Source of the DNA: Paralvinella palmiformis
Taxonomy: Eukaryota > Annelida > Polychaeta > Terebellida > Alvinellidae
NCBI GenBank assembly: GCA_025642065.1
Contig: JAODUP010000161.1
Span: 406,001-470,000, forward strand
Direction: 5' to 3'
DNA length: 64,000 nt
Numbering within the stretch: the stretch's first letter is position 1; each line of letters starts with the position of its first letter. The notes below the pieces were generated by a model. It searched no databases. It saw nothing but the letters and a program-made list of their open reading frames with translations, and was not told where the DNA came from. Positions 51,700 to 61,401 of the stretch are shown in pieces. Made by a program: the position numbers and the translations under genes.

Positions 51700-52450
51700 C
51701 ACATGTGTGTGTTGACTAAATACACAAACCTGTATTTTGCCTTAGTCAGTGCTTTTAACATTCCAGCAAGCAACTTTGTGTCACCAAATTTAGAAAACCG
51801 AGGGATAAAACTTAGAACAGAGCTAAAGAATCCATAATGGCTGTTAAACATCCATTTGTAGAACTTGTCATCATTGTACACGGAAGAGATATCACATGGA
51901 TACGTGTGACCTGTAAACATACAACAATCCACATGAAACAACAACAAATATGAAAACACAGAAATACTTCACAAAATATTAATATGACAAACCAATGATT
52001 TCAAATGAACATTAGGACATCAACCTGAATGTATGAAGTAGACCATTGAGAACATTGGTCTATGTAATTTAGTGGTGGAGAGGGGTGACCTGATGCAATG
52101 TTTTGTTGGGACATTTCCGCGTGTATTTTCTCCATTTGAGAACTTTGAATAATTTAATCTACACAGAAATGAAACAAAGCACTGATTGACTTTCCTATAT
52201 TATGTGACGTTGTGGTTATTTAATCATCTTAATTCAATTTAAATAGTGAATTGCATAAATAACGCTAACATTAATATGTTACGTGACTTAATGACACTAT
52301 ACACTTATTCATACCTGAAAATTCCACCATACACTACTACTATATTAGTTATTAAATTAGCCTTATTCTACATGTAATTAATAAAACACAATTAATTTCT
52401 GTGAATTGAATTACAAGTAAATACATTTATTTTACATAATATATAAACTA

Positions 52451-52490
<40 letters not shown>

Positions 52491-55136
52491 CTAGCTTATT
52501 ATGGTGATTGTTTACTTGTTTAGCCAGCACACTGGACTGACATGCTATATACAGTAAAAGTTATTTATAAATAACTAGGATATATTCATTTCCATAGTAA
52601 AGAAACTGGGATAAAACGAAATTTATACAACAAAAACTTCCTTAAAGCGAAGTGATTTTTTTGGTCCCAGCAGCATTAAATCAATATAAATTGTACGTAA
52701 TACAATGTTTGAAATTTCAATTTTCAGTCAGTCCAACGAGTGGTGTGATCATTGCAATCGTGAATGCAACAGCCAATATGGCAGATGCCAATTCAAAGAG
52801 TATTTTCTATCAATAATAAAATATCGCAATGGCTAGCGAACATAAACCAGTATCTCTTGACACAGAGTAGCAAGCTCTCGATGAAATTGATAAACAAACA
52901 TGAAATCTAAGACTGAATGGCAATCTTCAATATCTATCTCAGGTCATTGCCTGACACTCATAATGTTTTCCTATACATGTAGGCCATTCAATACCTAGCA
53001 AGTCAGTAACAATTTAATGTCTAGAATCGGTGTCTTGTAATGGATTTTTCCATGTAAACTCATGAAAGAGAACGTGGAAACAAAAGATTAAATTAATTAT
53101 TGGTTTTCATCATCCAATCAGAGACTAGGAACACATTTGCTCCGTGTCTTACTCAAAAAAGGATTATTTTCACCAATTATCGATCATGCATTGGTAGTGA
53201 ATTTGAAAACTGGGATAAAACGAAGTACTATTATAATGAAATGAATTCCCAGTCCCCTTGAATTTCGTCACAACCAACTTTTACTGTATGGTCAATGAGC
53301 CATTCTGCGGGGAACTGAGAAGAGATGAATGAACCACCATCTTACACAAACAGATAACACTGAGTTCTAGAGTCCAGCATACTACCAACTGGATCATGGG
53401 AGCAGAAGGATACAGTTCTAGAGACCAGCATACTACCACCAACTGGTGGATCCTGGGAGCGGAAGGATATAGTGCATAAAACCTTTTATAAACCCTTGAA
53501 ATGACTAACAATTGGCTTACGATGACGACAGTTTGGAATACCATTTCCATTGCAGAAGGTGACAAGTATTTGTGTTTACCTAATATGATGTGGATGGTAG
53601 CAGTGACTGGATCTGCAATTCCTTGTACAGTATGGCATATCTGATTGAATGTACCTATTTATGAAAGAAAACAAGTAATAGAATCGTGTGTGTATAAAAA
53701 ACCTTTCATATCAACACACACACATTGAAAGTCTTCCAAATATTTATTCTATACTAACTAACAATCCAGACAATAGTTATAGAGATTCACTATTAATACT
53801 GTTGTGATTCAATTATTGTGTGGAACAATTGTGGTGATACCTACAGACCTGTTGGGATGATTCCTACAGGAATAGGGGCATGCAAGGGGTTAGTGGTGGA
53901 ATGTAGCTCAATACCATTGTCCTTTTGTATCTTGTCCAGTAGATGACTGATAACCTTGGAAACGGTGCCATCACCACCCACACACACAATACTGTAAGGT
54001 CAAGGTTAAATACACACACACACTAGCTATATAAATAAAAGAAAATTTGTGTGTGTTTGTTTATTTGTCTGTGTGTGTGTGTAGCAAAATGTTCTGACAA
54101 AAGAGCCTTAAAACGCCAGTAAATATGACATTGGCTGGGACTATGATGTTTACTCATTAAAATTCGTTTTTTTATTATTCTAAGCTCTTAGTTATATGGG
54201 CAGATGGCCAAAGCAGCTTTCCATCAGGGGAAAACACGGAGTGCAGCTCTTAAACTTGTATAAGATATGGCTAAGGACACAAAATAAAAATAATCAACAA
54301 TTAACAAAAAATTGAAGTATTAAAACGAATATTGCCAAAAAATCTGCTAAAATAATTTTTTTAACAGCTCTTACTTACTAGAGAATGCCAAATTTTGGGA
54401 GTATTTGGTTGTACAATGCTATTAATACATTAATTTGTGGTCTTTTGATCATGTAAACCAAAGAACAACATGAATGTATCCTGTTCAATTAAATAAAATG
54501 TGACCAATATAATCTATAAATATGAAAATTAATTTACAAAAATATAGTAGAAATTAATAATGATTAGGAATGCAGATTTTCCATCTCAACTGTCACAAAA
54601 TGAGTATTGGTTAAATTGTGTCATAATCACACTATTTTCTCATTTAGAGTGAGGATGTTGTAAACCTAATATGTACAACAAGTTATGCAAATACAATGTA
54701 CACCATTGATTGTACTTGAAAATAATAGCAATTCATAATAATTATAGGGTACATTTATACAAGACAGTAATTAGACAGTGAGGAATGCCTCTAGAAATTA
54801 TCTTGATAAATTTCAACTAAATTCATTTAATTCTTGTGTACCAACTACCTGTGCTTAGGAAATATTTACATACGCAAATATTTCAGAATTTTAGGTTTAA
54901 ACTATAAAATTTTAGAACTGATGATACACAATGATTTGATTAATGCTAATTGGGTATTTTTTTCTGAAATGGACTGCTAAATATCCCTTTTTATCATAGA
55001 AAAATATTATTGCAATGTAAGATTAATTATAAAGATTAATAAATGGGACTGAGTTTACTCATTAAGGACAGCTAGTCTATTACAAATTATATACAAATGC
55101 ATATTTTTATTCTGCACTAAAATAATCAATTTGGTG

Positions 55137-55181
<45 letters not shown>

Positions 55182-55953
55182 CCAGCAGATATGAGCTGTG
55201 ATAATTAATTATTAATAATATGCTACCTGTAAGTAAAAGGATTACTAGAACGGTGTTGACCACAGTTGAAAAAGGTTACATTGGATAATTCTTAAGTTGG
55301 TTTCCCAAAACAGCTTATAAAATGATAATCAACAGATGTACTAGTTTACTTCAGTATAACTGTCAACACATTATTGACAACAAAGCTGTTTATTGTTTTG
55401 CAAAATTATTTTCATTTATACAAAAATAGGCATCAAATACATCATCATCAATTGATGATGATGATGATTGATGTTTTACGGCCAGATTTGTGCACAAGGT
55501 AGGCTAAATGGGCCGAGCAACCTCCAAAAGTAATGAAGTGAAGTCAAAGATGAAACAACCTTCAGATATGCCCACGCCGAGATTCGAACACAGGTGGTAG
55601 TGATCTGTGGTCCAACATGCTACCGTTAGACCACGAAGGCAGCGGCACCTTCATCAATGACTAGATAGGGATAATAATATGACTATTGTTACTTACCAGT
55701 CAACATTCTCTATATCCATATGTATTACTTCATGTTTGATATGTTCATTGTGATTCACCTCTATTAGGATAACAAGAAAAGATGATACTAAAATATATGC
55801 GTAAATCAATGGAAAATTTAATCAGTAATACTGTCTAACACCTATGTATAATACACATTCATTACTGAGTGTGAGATGTTCTGATACTAATACTAGTAGT
55901 ATCAATTTTATTGACATTTTATGGGGTGAGAAATGTACATGAAAATGTTAATT

Positions 55954-55985
<32 letters not shown>

Positions 55986-58900
55986 AATAAATAAACCATT
56001 TAAATGCCCAAATTAGTTTTTTTGATCTTTACATATCAATGGACTATTTTGAATTGTTTAAATATCTTTAGTTCAGATTCTCATAAAGTTTTAATGTTTT
56101 GCTACACAGGGTTGATGTAGTCTCATAGTCTGTTTGCTTGAAGAGGGTACTGATGTCAGTGAACTGATCAATGTTTCTCCAGAGATGATTGGATAGGGGA
56201 CACCTAATGTATCCCCTCACAGACACATCACACCATCTTCTTCTATGGCTACTCAAATCATCCTTGCTGCTCTGCATTCTGATGGCCCATTAGTCTCGCT
56301 TCCACATCCCATTGCAGTCCTCACAAATGCCACAAACACCTTCCCATTTAACTTCAATGGCACATCAATGTTCCTTGTCAAGAACACTGACAACTCACAA
56401 ACATTTCCCATCCGCACCCCCCCCCCCTCATCACTCTGTCAAGTCACACAACATTTCCAAAATCCATACTTTCCTGTGTTTTAATATCTTGTCCATTACT
56501 TGCTCTCTGACATACCTTTTTATAAATATGCATCCAAAATTATACTTTAACACCAGAGCAGCACCGATAGACCGACCCACCACACCCTCTACACTGCACT
56601 TAATTACTTTTAACACCCTTCACACAGACATCAGATCACCACCTCCATTTCCTCTGTTATTCTTTAACCCTAAATTTGCTTCCATGCACTCTTTCCATCT
56701 CAATACCTTCTCCTTCAAATCCCCTGCACACAATTACTGCTCCCATGGCAAACCTTCTATGACCTCATATGTCAGTGCTTCCAATTAACAGCCATTACTA
56801 ATAATGGACTCGGCACTGGTCCCTGATGTACCCTCACCTTCACCTTAAAGTCTTCACTGTTCCCATGCTTTGTTTTATCACTGTCTGCGCCTTAATAATC
56901 CATTGTCATTACCCCTCTCAGTAGCTATTCAATCTTCAACCCTCAGTTTCCTCAATGCCCACCAAATCACTTCTCTTGACTCTCTATGGAATGTCTTCTC
57001 CAGGTACACAAACATGTAAACAATGCCTTCCTTCTGATCGGATACTTCTCTTGCAGCGCTGTACTATGAATACTGCTTTCCACAAATGCTGACTTTCTCT
57101 CTTAACCTTCTCTCCAACACCATCATTACATGTTCTACCAATGCTACCAACTAGCTCCCAGTCCCTCATCCATAACATTGTCACAGATCTTCATCATCTC
57201 CTTCATTCTGGTCTGACTTCAGCTGGATCAATGATTCCATCCCACAACTGTGTCAGTTTATCTTCCTGCCAACTTTTCATCAATTGATTTCTGTATCGCC
57301 ATCTCTCTGATATTCCCTCTTGGGTCTTCAACTGTCCTATCTTCTACCATTCCATCCCATAAATGCTCTACTTTTGGCAGGTGCTCCGTATACTCCTTGC
57401 ATCTCCTCCTGACCATCATTAGCTTTACACTATGCATTCACTCTCAAACAGTTCCTTCTTTGCCATCACATATTCTGCCAATGCATCTTCATCAATAGTA
57501 GTATCCAAAGATGTACACAAAATAAATCATTATTCTATATCATTTTTAATTGCAAATTTGCTTTGGTTGAGAAGAAAAGATTCATATATCATGCAAGATT
57601 ATATACATAACGTATTAAGAACAGTTGGCAGTTTAAGATTTGTACATATAGCCATATATATATATATATATATATATTCTTTTTCTTCACATAAATACCT
57701 ATATACTGCACTATATTTATTCCAGCCAACTCAAGCAAAGGAAGCACTTCCTTGTTATAGGTGTGGCGGCTCACTTTCTTGCCAGAAAATGGTTGAATGA
57801 ACACTAACAATTTCTTGGGTCTCTTTGTAAAACCTGAAGTGAAAGATTTAAAGTTTTACGAAGAGATAGTCAGCTAGTGAGTGAGTGGGTGAGTGTTTGC
57901 TTTTGATACTTGTTCTCAACTGAGATCTATGGCCAAGGCATGCCTTCCTCTCATATATAGCTTGCTTCAACTCAAACCTCAACCTTCAGGTCTGCTGCAC
58001 ATTATGCTTTAACCACATATCTCATCAGAAAGAAGTATGAAAAAATTGTATGCAATCATATTATGATAAATTAGCTATGAATATCAGAATTAATACACTG
58101 ATGTATATTACTAGTGATTAGAGCATTGTGTTGCAAATCTAGAGGTTCTTGGTTTGAATCCAACTCATATATGTGCGTTTGTAGGATGTTTAGCAAGGTA
58201 GTCATCTCTTGGCCATATGTTCCAGGTGCGACCAGTGCCGAGGTTAAACAAACCATTCACTGAATTAATACACAGATGTAAGCATGAAGGATCACATGAA
58301 AGAAATGTATAATTTATATCACCAGATAATCTTTTAACGTTTTATCCAATGTAAACATATATACACACACACCCCATGAGTGAGTGATATTTTTTGTTAC
58401 CATCTATGACTTTCTGGATCGTTCTGGACCACTCCATACAGATATCCTGACTTGGGTTACCGAAGAGAATGATTTTATTCTTAAGACGGCCATTTTCCTT
58501 TTCCTCGTATGTCTGTATGGCGAGACCCTGGTGGAGAACAACAAACCCGATAATATTTTGGAATTTAATGCAAAATATCAAATACACCAGTTCGACGAAG
58601 TGTGAGATGTCAGCTAATTAATAAAAAGAGTTAAGTAAATAACACAGATGATGTAACCAAAGAGTGAGACAATACTGTATCGATACATAAAATTAGCATG
58701 TAGAAAGCACCTTGATTAAAACTAACTAGTTTTTCATAAATATGAGTTGTAATAATATTCTAATTAATAAATCTGGCTAGTTAAGCAACATTAGTTGAAA
58801 TATATATATATATATATATAGATATATATATACATATATATATGATCTTCTAAACTCATTGTCACAATAAATCTCTTTAGTTCACAGGAACATCATTGTG

Positions 58901-61364
58901 GAATAATTTGCCAACCTGATAAGATACCAACCTGACAGAGACCTTCACCATCAACCTGTTTTCCTTTCCTGAGGCGCTTTATCTTGACTGACATTATTTC
59001 CTCATATTTAAGGTGAAGTTCATCTTCCGTAGCATCTTTACCTTTCTTTTTTGATTTCTTCTTATGAGCTTAAACAGAACAGGAGAAAATGACGGATAGG
59101 ATGAATGTTTTTAATATTGTGTTGTTGTTTTATAAATGAAAGTGATTAGCAAAGGTTAGACTGATAATGTGTGATGTGAATAATGACATTGTTAACCATC
59201 TCTTTTATAACCAATAAAAATGGTTACAATTAATAAAGTCATAACCTAATCCGATGAATCAATTATTAATACAATAAGAAGTGTCAAATTCTGTACAGAG
59301 TATAATGGGCCTAGGATATGAAATAGTTCAGAATACAATTATGAAAATAATTGATGTGGCAATACTCATAATTTAAAATATTATACACATATATATATAG
59401 CTTCACAATATTTGTGTTACATGTCACAGATTTGGTTTTATTTATAAAATATTCATCTCAAAGTTGTCATTTGTTTATAGTTTTGTGTACTGTAAAAACG
59501 TAGACAGCATTTTACTTGATAAACCAGGTATATTATCAGACTCACAATATCAAGTACAGGTAAATGTATACTATAGTTGTAAAATCATTTGTTCTACCAA
59601 CTGTTCTAATAAATTTGTTTATACCAGTAGATTTATTGGCATAATAAAGGTACCCCATAGCACTTCAAAATGATGTAACCCCAAAAATATTTTCAGTGAA
59701 AGCTAGGAATTGTGCCGAGCCACATCACATACATGGTACTTGATATATAAAAATATTAATACAATCTGAAGTGGTCAGGTGGGCAGTATTGCTTGATTTT
59801 ATATGGAATGACTCAGCAGTAAATCTATGATCTGAAGAAAAAAAGACCTAAATATACCAAAGCAGCATTTGGTAAAATTATAACCTTAACTATAATGGCT
59901 TGTTTTATTGGAATACATTGCCTAATGATGTGAAGAAATCAAACAGTTTATATTATTCTCAAATCTCATATAGAAGAACGGTTACCAAAGTGTAAATGTC
60001 ACATTTACAATTTGCTTTATGTGTTTTATGTAAAATAATTAAAAAATAATAACTAACAAATAATCATTGGATTTTATGACAAATGTTTTAACTTCTTAGA
60101 ATTCAAGTGAAAAGTGAATATATGTATGTCTGTTTGTAAATTTTATATCATAATTATAGAACTTTCCCTAATTTTTTATCCTCTAAATGTTTTGAGATTT
60201 AGTTGGTTTTAGTGTTGTTATGGTGCCCGATGCTATGTTTTAAGCACATTTGGAATACATTTGTTTTTGGGGTATAAGTTACTTATATGATATTACCAAT
60301 TAGCATTTTTTATGATAATAAGTTATTGTATATTACTATATCTATTATATAATTCATTGCACACACCATCGTCATTTTGTTTATGTCAATTTGATAGGCT
60401 ATTGCTATTGACATAGTTACCAGTGTTGTCTGTTTTTACCATGTCAACTATAAATAAACTTTTCTTATCTAGAATAGTCTCTTAGAGCTTATATGATAAA
60501 TATTATATAACAGGTAAAAATATCTCAAGAAAATCAAGTGTTATCTTAATACTGTAACAAAATCCAACTATAATGGCTCAGCTGCCAGTTCGGGTTATTT
60601 TCTAACTGTTCACTTGGTGCAGTACCATTTTTGCAATTTCAGATTAGGTTGGTTAATGAGAGAAAACAACATACAAATCCTATTATTTAGTCACTGTATG
60701 ACACATATAGGCACACCACTCACCAGAATAGCTCGACATATATGGAAAAGGAAGAGCCTGAAAACTGGAGTTTTACTAAAAATGTTCCTGCAGCCCTGTT
60801 TATAATGGAAAGTAAAGTATATACACTACATCCCGGAGATGGAGGACAACCATGTTTGTTTACAATTATTAATCACCTGTTAAGATCAGTGACATATGCA
60901 CTTAAAATGAAAAGGAAGTACGTTTTCTATTAGTGTTGTTGATCCATCAGCCTGTCAAACCATGTCTCACTCAGGGGGGCTGTCGGAGGTAGTTTAGCAA
61001 TTGGTAATATAGAAATATATATTCAGACATAATTTGGATTTCTCCTGGTATGTTTTCCCTGCTGGTCAACAGTGAGCAGCGAAGATGACAAACACGATCC
61101 CACACACACGGATGTCTGCCAACCCCTTTATCAAAACTAGTCACAGCGAATGACGGCCAGTCCGAGTCACTTAGAATGATAAAATCAATATCTTATTTGT
61201 ATGCCTTTCTAACTTATCTTTTCAATGTTTTAAGCTTTTTCACAATACAACTACTGAGTTTACTGTACAATGTAATGCATGTCAGGTTGATATCGGTTTT
61301 GGAAACGCTTTTTTTTCTACATGTATGTATCAGTTTCTGAATTTACTTTTGTTAATTTCACACG

Positions 61365-61401
<37 letters not shown>

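Noticed and set aside
56312..56788. 158-residue Pro/Ser/His-rich plus-strand ORF
   Set aside because: It is antisense to the decayed LINE reverse transcriptase.
60614..60933. Two overlapping plus-strand ORFs in CERKL-like intron 1
   Set aside because: There is no family resemblance or splice context, and the lengths are expected by chance.
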